Source of the DNA: Dicaeum eximium
Taxonomy: Eukaryota > Chordata > Aves > Passeriformes > Dicaeidae
Direction: 5' to 3'
Assembly (NCBI GenBank): GCA_013396995.1
Contig: VWZP01007456.1
Coordinates: 1,823,231-1,887,230, forward strand
DNA length: 64,000 bases
Of the stretch, positions 23,898 to 38,459 are shown in pieces (position 1 is the stretch's first letter; each line of letters opens with the position of its first letter). The position numbers were made by a program, and so were the translations under genes. Below the pieces are notes generated by a model, which made no database searches, was not told the DNA's origin, and was given only the letters and a program-made list of their open reading frames with translations.

Positions 23898-26800
23898 AAA
23901 AAAAAAAAAAGCAACCCCTTGGGTGTACTGTTGAAGGAGATTGCAAGTATTGCTGAAACTACAGCAGCTAAAGATCCAAGACTTCTATGAAGTGGTTATC
24001 ATAGTAAGTGAATTGATTAGAGCAGCATAAGAGAACACATTATTGAATGTACTGAAAGCTGCATCATGGAAGCAACTGTTAATGAAGAAATCCTAGTAAA
24101 CATGGATGAGGTTCTGCTAGCTGGATTTTTTGCATCACTGTTAAACTAGGTGCTGTTTAACTTCCTTAACAAAGATTTAAGAACAGATGTAAACCTATTT
24201 CTGGGAAAAAATGAAACTATACAAACACTGGCAAAAAACCCACAAAGCATCTGAATAGCCAAATCTAGGCTACTCTCAGGAACAAGGGTGAGTCTTCATC
24301 TCCCTGCTGACAGACACAGGGCTGCTACAGTTCTATATCCCCAGACCCAGCTAGTGGTGTTCCCAACACTGGCAGGCAGACATACAGTGAGAGAGAAGGA
24401 GAGATGGCCTGACAGATCAAATCCAGACAGAAAAACCGTGCCTTTATCAGCATCCCTGTGAACACAGCAAGCACTCACACACAAAGCACTGACAGCCCTG
24501 CCCTGCTCCTCCTCCCTAGCCCAGTGGAATCTCACTCTGCTAGAGGAACCCACAACCTGCTCCTCCCCAGGCTCTTGCCCCCACACCCGAAAACCCCTGA
24601 CTTTCATGGTCCCACAGCAGTTCCTGGCACTCAAATCTCTTCTCCCACTCTCTGGTTAGATTGATTTGAAATTTATGAGCATACACACACACTGAAGACC
24701 TGAGTGCATCAACAGACAAGACGGTAGAAACTGGGTTCAGTAAGAACACAGGATAGATTGCAGTAATCAAGCACCAGGCAGAGTCTCAGCAGCACGCTGA
24801 GTGGTCAGATACGTACACGAGATGAGACTCCTTTATCCCTTTATCCCTCTGTTTCTCCCATGCTTGCTCCTTCCCAATCCAACCAGGCTCCTGCCTTTGG
24901 TCCCCACACTGACAGCTGCACATGCAGTGAGAGCAGCACACAAAATGGGAAGCTTGTTTTGCAATGAGCCGCTCACCCTATCAACTTGCATTTTATTATA
25001 ACTTGGCATTCAAAGCATGGGACAGTTGCTCTGCCACAGAAGGTAAATATCTGTAAAACTCACCAGCACAGGCTAACAATTACTGCTGCCACCCAGAAAG
25101 TCTCCCTTCTTTTCTAAGCACGTTCTCTTTGCTGCACCACCAATAACATTAGTCATTATTTTTGTAAACCATTCAACCATGCAATTCAGCATTTAAGAAA
25201 CAATACTCAGGAGATAAGCAGGAATCAGCTTTAACATGTTTCAAGGGAGCTCCTGGGGTAAACCAGTTACTTTTCAGATAAAAGCTTTGCAGAAGTAAAT
25301 GTAGAAAGGCTGGGGGAGAGGGGATCATAGCTTGATCCATCTTACTCTCATCTGAAAAGGACCATCTCCAAGAACAGGGTTAAGTGCTACTGGTATTCCT
25401 CTCGCTTCCCAGCGACAGGCTGAAAGGTTTGTTAAACACAGAGGTTAATATAAAAAGCTTCTGAAGGCCCTAAGACAGTGAGCTTTACAACTTTTACAGA
25501 GATACAATTTTCTTTCAGCTTTAGGTTGCTAGGTTAATGTTTGGCTAACGATCACACCTAGGTATACTCCTCCAGTTCTAGATCACCCAAGCAGTAGGTT
25601 ACTTCTCATTTAAAAGCTAACTGTCATTGTACTTTCTTCACAAAGTGGTTTCTGGAAACCATTCTGCCATTACTAATTTCCTAACTACCAATAAAGGCAA
25701 ATTGCCATCATAATACTATCAAGTGTGTAAACTGCTACTAAGTTGCTGCAACAATTAATATCTGCAGTAACACATCACATGCAAATGACTGGCATTCTGA
25801 ATTGCACTCAAATGTCTGACAGTTTTTCACAGATTGTAAGGCAGAAAACAACAACTACTGTATTGTCTATGGCACTAAATCCTGCAATAACAGAGAGCCT
25901 TCTGAAATCCTGCTGGACATATAAGTAATTTTAGAAGTATATTGGCCTCGAGGTCTTTTCTGTTACTGGAGTGATTTACTCCTGGATTCATAAGTGTGAA
26001 TAAAGATAACTTACAAGAAATCGTCCTTATCTACTCAAAAGAGTAGGTTAAACATTGCATTGTCATCTACTGTATATCTGTGGAGTTGTTTTGTTTTTAT
26101 TCTACCCTCCTCTTTTGAATCAAAGCACCCATCTTTGTCTCATCTGTTCAATACACTCATCTGACAACTCCCTTAGCATGGGCCATGCGTCGCTTCAATT
26201 CTTTTACTTCCACATAAAGAATCTTGCTCAGAAATTAGAAGCTCACCAGTATAATTACAATCAGAGTGGCTTCCCTAAAACATACTTTTATGCTCTGTTT
26301 TTCTAAATTGAATCACTCACTGAGACTCCAAACCACAAGTAGTGGGCTTTCTTCGCCAGTTAAACTACAAATTACTTCAGATTAGTATTCACAGCATTTT
26401 TCTTCCTCAGAAACACTTCAGAGACCTTAGACAAGACTTGCTGAGTAAAATTTTAAGCACATCAGGGCTTGTGTTTCACTGATGAGCAACAGGATGGCTC
26501 AGGACCTTTACTCTTGAGCTCATGTCCCACAGGAAATCATTGTTATAGCAGCACAAAGGCACACACATGCACCCCATGGCAATTACAGGACAGTTTAAAC
26601 TGTATTATCAGCTACTGCACTTTCTGCAGGCAAAGTTATACACTTTAGTCAACCTATACTGTATCAATATGAAAACTTTAAAACTGATGGAATAGCATAT
26701 CCAGCTGGGGCTATTACTTCCATCTTAAATAAATCAAAACCAAACAACTCCCCTATCCCCACAAATTCAGTCTGCTTTTAAAATGAAATTTAACTCTAGT

Positions 26801-28246
26801 TTACACCAAGATTTATACCTGCGTGTGCATTTATCAGCTTGGAATATTGCCTTAGTTGGGCTTTGTACAGGAATTAGAGACCCACTACACCACCATTTCT
26901 CGATTTCTTTCTTTTTTTATTTTTAAATGCACTTATACCTTTGCCACAAAAGCAGCTGACAGCATTTTCTACAAATTGGTATCTGAAGCCATATTTCACT
27001 TAGGTTATTTCCTCTTAGGGATCCTGCTACACTTAGCAATGACAAAGAAAATAATTACATATCTTGAGAATTCAGAATTGTTTTTTCCTACCTGATTTTT
27101 AAATTCTAAAGCAAATAAAAACTAAAGAGGTAGTTGTTATCCAATGTGTAAGTTATGTGGAAGAGTTTCACTACATGACAAATTAGAAGAAATATTTAAA
27201 GCATAAAGATTGTCTTTCCTTAAAGAACATATTAAACTATTCATTGAACATAACATCAGCTCTAAAATAAAATCTTTTTGCAAAAAATACCTTCTTGGTA
27301 GGAAGAAGAAAAACCACTATTGTTGGCTATTTTATTCTTCACATGGCAACCACTACAGCACAGTCTATCTTTAAAGGCTCTTATCTAGAAGAGATTACGT
27401 CACAAACTCCATCACCAAGAATGAATACTGTGCAGATTGCCAATTTATCTGTGTTTATTCACACAGTAATTGCCTTCACTGTGGTAACCGGCAGACTTCC
27501 CAAAGCCGTTTACACACTGATAAAATGGGAATTTTGCTCCTCATTCTTTTAAAGAGACTTTTTCCAGGCCCCAGATGGAACTGGTTTTAAGTCTTGTACT
27601 ACTATGACTATTTTCTATGTCCTAGTTGTCTCCACTTGTATCCACCTTAAATTTAGAAGAAAATATCTCTAAATCATTTAACTGGTGTACATAATAGTTA
27701 ACGTATTTACCAAATGAACTTCATGTTGGGCTTTTTGCCTGAGCAGTCCCATGGAGGATACTGTTTAATGTACTTATTTTCAAGTTCTAGCCTGCTAGAG
27801 ATGCATAAAAGATATTAATTTGGGCCTGATTCATCACTGAAATAAGCCTTCCAATATCTATGACGCACAATCCCAGGAACCGAGATTGTCATTCAAGAGA
27901 ACAACAGAATCAGGGTGGGTTTTTTTCAAAAAGGGAAAGCATAAGACTCTAATTAACAGAAGGGCTTAATGATGTGCTTAAGTACCATTCAGGAAAGCAC
28001 TTATATACTTAATTTGTCTTCAATAGGATTAAAAATTCAGAAGGTACAGGCATAATATTTCTGCATGATGCCTTCTGGAGTTCTGAGATCCTGCTATTGC
28101 AGGAACCTGGCATTTCAAAGCTTTATTAAAAATTGCTAATTAAAATGTCATTGTATTAAAGCACACACAATTCTCAAAAATTAAATTTTATACTAAAGGT
28201 GGCTGATGGTCTGCAAGAAAATGAAAGGATTTGTAGCAGTGCTCAA

Positions 28247-28260
28247 GCAAAAAAAAAAAA
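28247..28260 (+). repeat. Short poly(A) run
   Basis: An uninterrupted run of about 13 A between aagc and tgg. It is simple low-complexity intron sequence. Confidence 0.8.
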
Positions 28261-29848
28261 TGGACAACACTGACTTGAACTCCTAACTTTTTTTTTAGCC
28301 CAGAATTTAATCCAGAAGTTAATATTCAGGCACATGAGTGATTCTAAAGGTAAAAGAGGGATAAATAAGTATTTTCACTACCATGAAAGGGGAATGTGTG
28401 TTTATATGTATTTAAAATAGGCTGCAGAATAAAGAACAATCAAACAGAAACCGATCTAAAAGAAAACAAATGCTTTGCACTTTTCTTCTTTGTTGACTAC
28501 ATCTTACATTTAAAAGCTTCTAGGCCAAAACTTGGACAGAACAGTAAGAATCCTATGGATTTAACTGCGTATCAGTCGAACAAAAACTAGGAAACTAATA
28601 TTTTTCTATCACCCTACTCTTTTCTGCAGTCTTTTTGGCCTGGCATCCTCATCCTCACTTGTTCTATATCAAGAGCTTCTTATTTCTGGTCCCCACCATT
28701 AAGAGCACATTGCTGTGTACAAGCAGGCATCCTTAAGCTGAGCTTTGTACCAAGGTAACCACGAAAACAAGCAGGGTAGGCAATAGTTCAGGTGCCTGTC
28801 AAACCACTCACAAGGTGATGGTTCTGCATTTAAAACATTTAATGAAAAAATCAGCTTCCAAACTGACATATTTACTGTGTCTGACTGTAGTTAAAATCTC
28901 GATTCCATTAAACTTCTGTTGCTTGTCTGCAAACATGAACCTTTATTAATGTATTTTCTGAGGTACTACAGACCTTTTGTCATTATGTTCAAAGCCTGCT
29001 TCATATAACCAAGTAAGCTATACTACAACAGAATTTTATGGGACAAAAATTTTATTATAAAACATTATCATAAAACAGATTACATTAAAATATTAAAGGA
29101 AAATGAAAACTTTACAGCTAATAACTGCTAGCTCAATTATCCTTTACAGTAAAATGAATACTTTCTGTTTCATTTGGACTAAAATTTGTGTCAAAAGCAG
29201 AAATTCAAAACTTAGTGACATAATTTCATGTTTAGGCAAGCAACTTGGCTTTACTTGAGACACTGTAGCATTTATTGTCTCTCACCTCACTTGTTGCCTT
29301 TTTATGTTGCCTTTTTATTTTGCCTAGAATTATTTAATCTAATGTGGTTTTTTTGGTTTGATTTACTGAACTAAATTTGCAGTTCATTCTCCTGGAGTTT
29401 TTGCTGTGATCCTTTGAAGCCTGGCTACGTGAACTCTGTCAACATTTTTAAGTGTTTTATTGGTGAAGTTTTAACTAAATGTACCAAATATTAAAGACTT
29501 ATCTGCAATCAGGTCAGGAATAATTTGCCAAGGAAATCATATCAGCAGCAGAAATGAACACACTCAAACTTCATTTCTAAACAGGTATTTTTTAATCAGC
29601 TATGATTACAAGCAATACCTCCAACTCTAACACTTAGTCAAGACAAAAATAATATAGCCCCCATTTTTCAGTGTTATTTATGTATGTTTGACAGTACTTT
29701 GTATACAGTACATATATATAGTATCCAAGCTATATATTCAAACCAAAATGGAGATCAAGTTGAAAAAAACAATAAAATAAGAATTAAAAATAATTATTAG
29801 AAAAATTGATGGCAGATATGGTACTGTAAATACATTTAAAGTTACTTT

Positions 29849-29872
29849 ACTTTGTAAGTTGACTTACAAAGT
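29849..29872. repeat. Perfect 11-bp inverted repeat, 2-nt spacer
   Basis: ACTTTGTAAGT and ACTTACAAAGT are exact reverse complements separated by tg, making a near-perfect 24-bp palindrome in intron 2. It could form a cruciform, or bind a dimeric factor; both are inference. Confidence 0.9.
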
Positions 29873-32800
29873 TTTTTAAGTTTTGAAATAGAAGCCCACT
29901 CTTCCAGCTTCCTTAAGAGTCCTAAGTCCCTCCTTCAGAAAAGGTAGAAAATAGACTATAAACAAAACCATCCCTTAGAAAACACCCACTCTGAAGCACA
30001 CTGAAAAGCCCAGATCCTGAGGCAAAATGGATTGTTTGCTAAGTCTGCTCTGTTAACACTAAGACTGCCCACTTGCTCACTCTGTCTTTATTTCTCTTGT
30101 CATATTCTTCTGTTCCTTCTTATCATCTGCTGTACACAGGAGGAAAATGGAGAATGGTCTAGTGGGAAGTGAATGCACACTTAGCTAGCAGATCTCAGTA
30201 TTTCACATGTTGCACAATCAGGAATCTGTAAGTTCAGAGACTGAGGTTTAAGAACACACTTAAAGCATTTGAATAAAAATTGTTGTAAAGATATTCCTTT
30301 AAGCGTGGGGATATTTTAAATACTTTCTGAAATGCCTGCTGAGACACAGAAGTTGCTATGTGGAGCACAACAAACAGATATGTACTGAATGCTGTTTATG
30401 CACACAGTGAATTACCTCTAATGCCCAGGAAACTGAGCACCACTGTTTGCATTTTGTTTCAAGTGTACACTAACTTTTTAAACTAAAGAAGTCTGTTGAA
30501 AATGAATCCTCTTTTTACTCCCTTACATAAGTCTCTTGAGATACAGAGGAATTTTTTTTCATCCTTTGAAATGTACTTATTAAAAAAAAAAATTACAGTT
30601 AAGCAGCAACATTACCCATTTCATAACACTCAAACTTGATTTTTTGTGGAGATTGTAACTCAACAGACACTGCAATATGATGAACTATTACTAGATAAAT
30701 CCATCTAGGCTATTCCTACTCTTTGCTCATCATTTTTGATAAGGCCTGTCATGAGACAGCAGGCAAGACTCACTAAGCTTTAACAGAATGTAAGTTAATT
30801 TCCTGAAAGAATAATTTAAGGGAGATTTTTTATTAAACCCTAATTACTTCTACTTCATTATCATTTCAGTAGGTGGATTGGTTGATATCATTATTGTAAT
30901 GGAGGTCAGTGAGAATTAATCAGTCCAGTCTTACAAATATACTGCTTCCTCTCATCTTTTAATAAGTCTGTCACCTTTTCATGTATTTCAGTAATAAAAT
31001 TCAGAGAGGTCATACCAGGAAAGTAAAAAAGCAGTGACTGAAAAGGGTCAATGGTAGATAAGCTCTTACTGCCTTTTTAGAATAAAAACTTCATCCAGAA
31101 CTTCCTAGAGTTGTATGGTCTGGCAATATTGCTAACATAAAATAATTTCATGTCCAACCTGCTTTAGCAGATGAGAAGAATGTGTTATGTGTGCCTTGGT
31201 TTTGTCAGAAGTCAGGGACAAAATTTCTGTAGTATATTCTGACAATGGATACTTCAGGAGTGACCTACAGCTCACCAAGTCCAGCTCAAGCAAGTAGACA
31301 GGAATAATCTTTGTTTTTTCTAGAATGCTCTTTTTTCCCCAGCTGAATATTTTCAAACAAGATGAATTTAAATGTTACAATTTATAAGCCTGTTTCACTG
31401 ATTTAGAAATCTTTCCACTTGGTTAAAAAATTGCTGCTTTGATACCCTCTGAGTAACTTTTCATCAACACTAGTCCATAATAACTACTGTTATCCAATCT
31501 TTCAGAACAAAGAGCAGAGGAGGAAACAAAGAACTAGGAAAATAATAAAATTCTACAAAACCTAGTTCTTTTGAAAACTAGAGTTGCTGAAAAAAAAATT
31601 TTATGGAAAGATAGGATTTATATGAGAGGATAAGTTGGCTTGGGTTTGTTTTTTGTTTCATTTATTGTAGTTAATTCCCAGTGTTATTATTTTTAACAAC
31701 TACTGGCATTTATTTTACACTTACAAAAACTAATAGAAGATTCTCACAGTTTATCTGTCTTACTTTTTCTTTAAATTTCTGAAGTTTCTTGTCCTGTCCC
31801 ACTCTACTTAGCTTTTTGTTCCATCAGGGATGCCAGTTTCATCAATCCTTTTGGTTTTCTCCTCATCATCTCCCTGCATACCTTCCTTCTGACCAAATAT
31901 TCAACAACCCAACCTCCTTTCATTATTCAACAACATCAGTTTGAAGGGACATTTAATATATTAACAGACTAAAGGAGTTAGTTGTTGAACCTTGCTGTTT
32001 CCTCTGCCTTGAATCCCGATTCTTTAATTTCTATTAATGGCGGATACAGCTATCATAGTTTCTAAAAATACAGGTGCATCATGTACACAAGCATTTGTAC
32101 TGTCTGGTTTGTCCCAGGTGCCAGGAACATTGCTACATGGTAGATGAAGCCTTTGAACTTCATTAGAAGTAAGTACAATTCTACAAACAGCAGCATATAC
32201 CTGATCCAAGCACACAATCAGGGTCTTAAAACCACAGGAGGCATTCACATCCTTACAACCCTCAGTTACCTATTGGCCCTGAATTATCGTGTGAAAAGTA
32301 TTCTTTAGGTGTACTGACTTTAATTCTGCATTAAACAACAAAAATAGTATTTCATACCTTTAAAATCTCAAATTATTTTCTAGCAGATGGAAAAATAGTG
32401 ACTGAGCCAAAATACAAGCACTTTGGTTATTCTCTATAGCATTCTTTTCATTTTGTGGCATCTAAAAAGATGGTTTTCTTTTTTTAAGAGTGAAACATTA
32501 GTTCAGTCCATTAAAAAAGAAACAAAACACTGAAGATTTTCAGAGAAAAAATGTTGCCTAAGGGTTTTCAAATAAATCGTTACTAGGAAATTACTTTTTA
32601 ATCAAGCATGAGGAGAAAAGTAGAAAGTATGTTATTCCCTATAACAACATAACACATGCTTAAATACTTAGAAACATTGTTTATACTTCAAGAGAGATCT
32701 TATCTCCAGAAATAACTAAAATTCTCTAATATTTAGCTTATATCCATGGGGAAATTTAAACTCTTATTTCCCTGCAGCTTGTCTTTGCTTACAAATTTGC

Positions 32801-35428
32801 AGCATAAAACATGAAGTCATTCTAATTTTTGTGATTTTCCATCTGTCTAAGCTAGGACAGCAGCTATAGACTTTTATTTTAGTTGTTTGAGGATAAGAGG
32901 AAATGGATACTTATTACTGTAATTACTTAACAATGACTCTTGATACTTCAGTAGCACAGGTAAGTAGTATTTTAGGGCTGGATGTGTCATGAAAGCTCAG
33001 CTAATATAATAACAGAACAATATAAACATTCACTATTTTTAAAATAGTTGGCATTTTATAGAAAATCCAGTGGAAATAATTTTGAACCATCTACTTAAAG
33101 CTCTACACTTACATAATTTTCCATAGCCTTCTGCTTTGTTTTATCACAGATTTTCACATAAACATGCTACAGATTTTAATTCCCAAAATTGTTAAATTCG
33201 TCCTAGGTAAAAAGGGATTTCCAAATCATACTAATCATCCCCAAAGACGCTGAAAAGCATGACTAGTGCCCATGTACATCTTAACTGTGACTTGGTGTTT
33301 AAAATGAAAGCCTTGCAAATGGGAGACTTAGAAATTTCAATTGCCAACGAAAATCTCTATCTCTTCAAAAGCAATCTTGAAAACAAATCTGCATCACCTG
33401 ACAATACTTAGAAATTTTAAAAAAATATACTTAGTACTGTTGGCAAGTCATATCAGAATATTATAGTTTATATATTACTGCAGAGTAAAATTAATCACGA
33501 GAGGAACTTTCACACTTGACCACTCATACAGCATTCTGTCTCTGAGCAGAGGCTGAAGAGGAGTAGCTCAGGTTTTCTGAAACAAAATTCCCTGAAGAAT
33601 AAGAAGGACTTCTACCAGCCTTGCACTAATATAAAGAGAAACTCCACCTGGAAGTCTACTGGAGTGAGAAAGATAACAACACATTCTAAGCAACATCAAC
33701 ATCTGTCATCTCATGCAGGAATACATTCCCTGTGTCTGGTGCATTTTCTTGTAATCACTCAGTGCTAAGTGCAAACATCCATTATAAAAAGTTTGTATTT
33801 TACCAGTGCCAACTTCAGTAAAGGTTTTTTGTATTTCAATGGAAGTTTGAGATTGCAGATTTAAGTCAGCATTCGTGTTCTGGTGTTGAAGGCAATATAG
33901 GCATCATGTTAGGAATCATAAACCAGCTTAAGTACTTCCCATCCTTATTTCACATTCTGCCACTCTTTCATTATCTCAAGTGAGTCACTTAACCTGCAGA
34001 GGTCAATTAGATTGTCTGTAAATTATGCAGGACACCCCACAGCCTCCTGGCTGTTATGAGTTGTTACTCGTTTCTGGAAAAAAAAACATTTGACATTTTT
34101 GGATAAATAAGAGTGTAAATTTTATTACTGCCAGCTAATGAGAAACTTGCTTATGAGGGCCATGCTATGAGCTGTTTGCAGTTATCTTGCATGATAAATG
34201 ATTCTCCCAAATAGTCATTAGTGATCAATGTCACTTTTCTCAACCCTTGCCCTGGTTTTCCTATTTACAAGCTTCTACATTACTATGCAAGAAGACAGGC
34301 AGGAAACAGGGACAGGAACTGTCAGTTCACACAGAACTGAAACAGAAATGTGGACACAGCATCCACAAACGTGACATACAGAGTTCATTTTGTTCTGAAA
34401 AGTAAAACAAATAGCAATTTTTAGTCATGGTTACTATGTCCTTAATTAATTTTCTTGCTTCCTGAAAAGCAGAAATGAACTCCTTTAGTACTGAGTCCAA
34501 ATACTTAGCTTGCAATGTATTATTATTTATTTGACAGATATGTTGAAACCAAGTGCATTGAAGCTGTTTATAAATGTTTTACTATTTCATTATTACTAAT
34601 AGAAGCAGCACAGAAAAAACTGTTTACCACAAAGTAATAAGCACTATTTGGCATTAGCAGGCATAAAAGATATCGAGGTCATCAACTTTCAGTAGGGGAA
34701 TACACTTTGATTGGTTGATTAACAGGAAACAGCTTGATACTAACACCTTCTTCTGGGCTTTTCCCCCCTTGCTTTAATTAAAACAGGAATCAACTATTTT
34801 TCAGTTTTGCTAAACAAACAGAAAAAAAGATCATGCTGACAGAAGAAAGAAAAGGTCTTTTCTCAGGAGACATTTCTTAAATGCATAACCTTTAGCTTCT
34901 GCAGGTACAAAATTTTATTGAAGTCAAAGGCAATTGTTTTTTAAATGGCCAAAACTGTCTGAACTATTACGGATACACAATCTCTTCCACATCAGCCAGC
35001 CAAAATTGCTCTTTAAGCCCTACAGATCCATTCTGCTACTGAAAGTGATTCACACATCTATACTGTGCCTTCCTGTTTCTGTCCTGTGAGCCCTTGCTGC
35101 TCCCTAACAGTGGTAGGAAGGTGTTGCTCAAGGTAATGTAACCATGTGTGAAACTACCCCTTGAAAACTAGGCTTCATCTTAGCTAATCCATAGGAAATA
35201 ATTGTAATGTCTGTATTTCCTCTCCGGTTGTACAAACCTTAGGAAATAACTGAAATCCTAAGCAACACTGATATTTAACAAATCCTGTCTGTTATGTGAG
35301 ATAGCACTTACTGAAACAAAGAGCTATTGCTTCAGGTCTTCTGCAAAAGCACTTACAGCAAAGCTAAACATTTCCATCCCATTTTAATGTTTGCAGTGTA
35401 ACAGAGAGAGGCATTTGATTAATTTCAG

Positions 35429-35500
35429 TGCAAGAAATTATACAAGAAATCTATCTGCAATCTATCTATGCAAGAAATTAACTTATGCAAGAAATCTATC
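35429..35500 (+). repeat. Imperfect two-copy tandem repeat
   Basis: Copy 1 at 35429-35455 and copy 2 at 35469-35500 both begin tgcaagaaatta and end caagaaatctatc. Copy 2 has five extra bases in the middle. The spacer also contains ctatct words, which suggests local slippage. Confidence 0.85.
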
Positions 35501-36672
35501 CCTACCTTGATAATGCTGATCCTTTATCTAAGTTAGGAAAAAAAAAATATGGCACTCACAGATCTCATGCTAATGACAGACCAGGAAAACTGACAGGGAT
35601 GAAGGGATAGGCCCTACCTCCAACACAGAAAGTAACAGCAGTATGACCTACCTATCACATTTCTTTCAAAGGATATCCTAAACTACACGAAAATAGGAGG
35701 TGAATGCTTAGCATAATTGCAAAAGGCTTCTAAAAGCAGGAGCTATTCCACTCCATTTCAAAATGAAGAGAGGTAGATTCCTTTGACATAACCCAGAAAG
35801 CCTCATTTCAACTTTATATTGCTTTAGTATAAAAAAGAAACTACCGGAAAATACCCAAAAGAACTGCTCTGAGAGTTTCAGTATGCATTAGACTTGAATG
35901 AATGCTAACATACAGTCTTCCAACATCTTATTGGATATTTCATTTTTGAAACATCCCCTGCCTTCTAAATTCTGTTCCAGCAGCTACCAATTTTACTGAC
36001 CACAGAGCACAATTTACAGACTTGCCTGCTCAGACCACAACATCATCTTTGTCTGCTTCCAGCACAGATTCTTCTGACTCCCAGCACAAGATGAGACAAC
36101 ATTTATAAATTGGATGGTGTCTTGAACTAGACTTCAAGGACGGCTGCTGACAGACAGTACCTACCACAAGACCATAAAATAAGTATGTACTTTTCCTATT
36201 TTCTTATTTTCTAAGCACGCTTTTCCAGATGCATATTGTATTTGCTCTTTTCTCCCAGATCATCTTACTCAATATGTGTACTCCCTTGTCTTCCTTCTGA
36301 CCTAATTTCCTACACTTAAAAACAGTTTTCAGTTTCCGGCATCCTTAAACAACAAAGTGGTGCTTTACAGTATTATGTAGATAATAAAAAAAAGGCTAGA
36401 ACTCCAAGCAGAATGTATCTTTGAGCACTAACTCTGAGAAACATTTCGGTTCCTCTCTTGGCTCTATTCAGAAATACTGCAAAATACAGAGGGGAACTGC
36501 AGGAACCTCAACTGTGGCAATATCAGGCTGGATCTGATGTCAGCCTGTTCCAGCAGCTGGCATCTTGCCTGTGCCCAAAACAAAAGAAGCCCTGGGGAGA
36601 TAGTGGCTACCTAAACAAGGGTAGTCTGAGACAATCTAGAAGCTATGTTAGTGTTTTCCTGTCCTCCAGAAG

Positions 36673-36786
36673 TCAAAAAAACCCACCAAAAAAAAAAAAC
36701 AAAACAAAAAAAAAACCCAAACAAAAAAACCAACCAACAAAAAAACCCACCAAAACCAAAACCAAAAAAAACACCACCAAAACCCA
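36673..36786 (+). repeat. A/C-only low-complexity tract
   Basis: About 110 bp composed almost only of A and C, in runs such as accaaaa and aaacccacc. It produces chance K/P/T-rich frames on plus and W/F/V-rich frames on minus. Neither is a gene. Confidence 0.9.
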
Positions 36787-38441
36787 CTAAGCTTTATAGA
36801 GGCAGAAAAGCTAATACTCCCAGCCATATGGAGCACACAATTTTATTGCCTTGAATTTTTTCCCTTTAGCTATATGTGTGGTACATTTAATAACTGTTCT
36901 ATATTTCATACACCAGTATTTAAATAATACACTATTTCATTATAAATTTGTTTATATGAAAGTAGTTAATTTAGAGTTTTAAAGACAGGGTTTGTTTTAC
37001 TGGAGCTGGGGGGATCGTTTTATGGCTTTTTGGTTGGGTTTTTTTAAAAGAAACATAGTATTCCACTCTCACTGACCAGAAGTAATACATCTGTTCGAAA
37101 AGTGCTGTTGTTTGAAAACACAGATTATTAAGACATGTAGTGTCTTTCATTGTAAAGAAACAAAAACAAACACACAAAAAATCATGCTCCCAAAGGAGCT
37201 TAAATAAAATTAGAAGTGTATTCCCATTTGAGACTCAAAGTAAAAATACAAGCTATGTGGAATTGCAAAGTAAAACTACATTTCTGCAATGTAAGAGAGT
37301 TATAAATATAATCCCCCAAATTAAGGTAACACAGCTGTACAGAACAAGCTACTCTGTCTTTGTTATTCTTGAAAAAGGATGTGAAGGCAGAGGGATGAGC
37401 AGTAAGAGAGCACGAGGAAAGAGTGACACATAAAAATCATTGTATCATGTACTCTGCAAACGTTCGTCATTATTTAGAATGACAAACTTATACTCCTAAA
37501 GTACATTGCAGCATAATTTAGTTGTGAGCATTTGGACATATCTAGCCTAGCATAAGGAAATAAGGTTCAGGTGAAGCCCATGGCAGTAATGGACATGATT
37601 AACTGGAATTATGCTTAAGCCCCCCTTGGACACAATGTTGGTTTCTTTAGTCATTACTAACAATTAACATCTTGTCTAAATTTTAAGCATGCTGTCCTCA
37701 TAACTTCCATTAAGAAGTGTTGTCTTATTATAATAAAACATTTATATTAAAAAAAATTAAAATTTACTTAGAAATTCTATTTCCAATTATGAGATACTCT
37801 CTTGTAAAAGACTGTAAGACTATTTGAGGCAAAATACTTTTTGACACCCTAACAAAGAATGTACTGAACAAAGAAAAACAGTAACTAACATTTTAATTAC
37901 CATGCTATAATTAACGTGTCATGTATTACAAACTATAGAATTGCAGACAAAGACTATCAGATGAGGGCAAAACTTGGTGCTATCTGCTATTTGCACCTAA
38001 TTAGCAACCAAAAAAGTGCCGAAAACTTTTATCACTTTCTGAAGACATGCTTTTTCACAGTTTAATCTTGACACAGAAGAGGCAGGTATTATGAAGCTTT
38101 GCATTAGGTACCAAAGGATTGAGGAATGCCCTGGAAAAAAGCAGATGAATGTTCTTTATCTTGAATATGAGTAATGCACCTGTGCAGGCAGAAGCCAAGC
38201 AAAACCCAATCTCTTCATGTGTTCGTTTCAAAGTGAAGGCAACTACCCTGCTCAGACTATCCCGTGGCTCAGCAGATGCATTGAAAATCAACTTGGTTAT
38301 ATCCAGTTGCCAGTCAGCCCTTCTGGAGTCAAAACACACACAGCCATAAATATTAATGTCTCTGCCTTTCTAGACCTATCTTCAAGTGTTCCATCAAATT
38401 TGCTTCAAATGAGGAAGAACATAAAGGAGCACATTTTAATA

Positions 38442-38459
38442 GGCAAAGCAAAGCAAAGC
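38442..38459 (+). repeat. (GCAAA)3 pentanucleotide repeat
   Basis: Three consecutive gcaaa units in ggcaaagcaaagcaaagct. It is too short to carry more meaning. Confidence 0.75.

Noticed and set aside
32024..32248. 74-codon minus-strand frame with protein-like composition (CLDQVYAAVCR, SNVPGTWDKP)
   Set aside because: It is less low-complexity than other frames, but it is not continuous with the PTPRM frame, I saw no convincing splice pair and recognise no family. A BLASTP search would settle it.
36458..36854. Lys/Pro/Thr-rich plus-strand frames and a Trp/Phe-rich minus-strand frame
   Set aside because: Translations of the A/C-only low-complexity tract.
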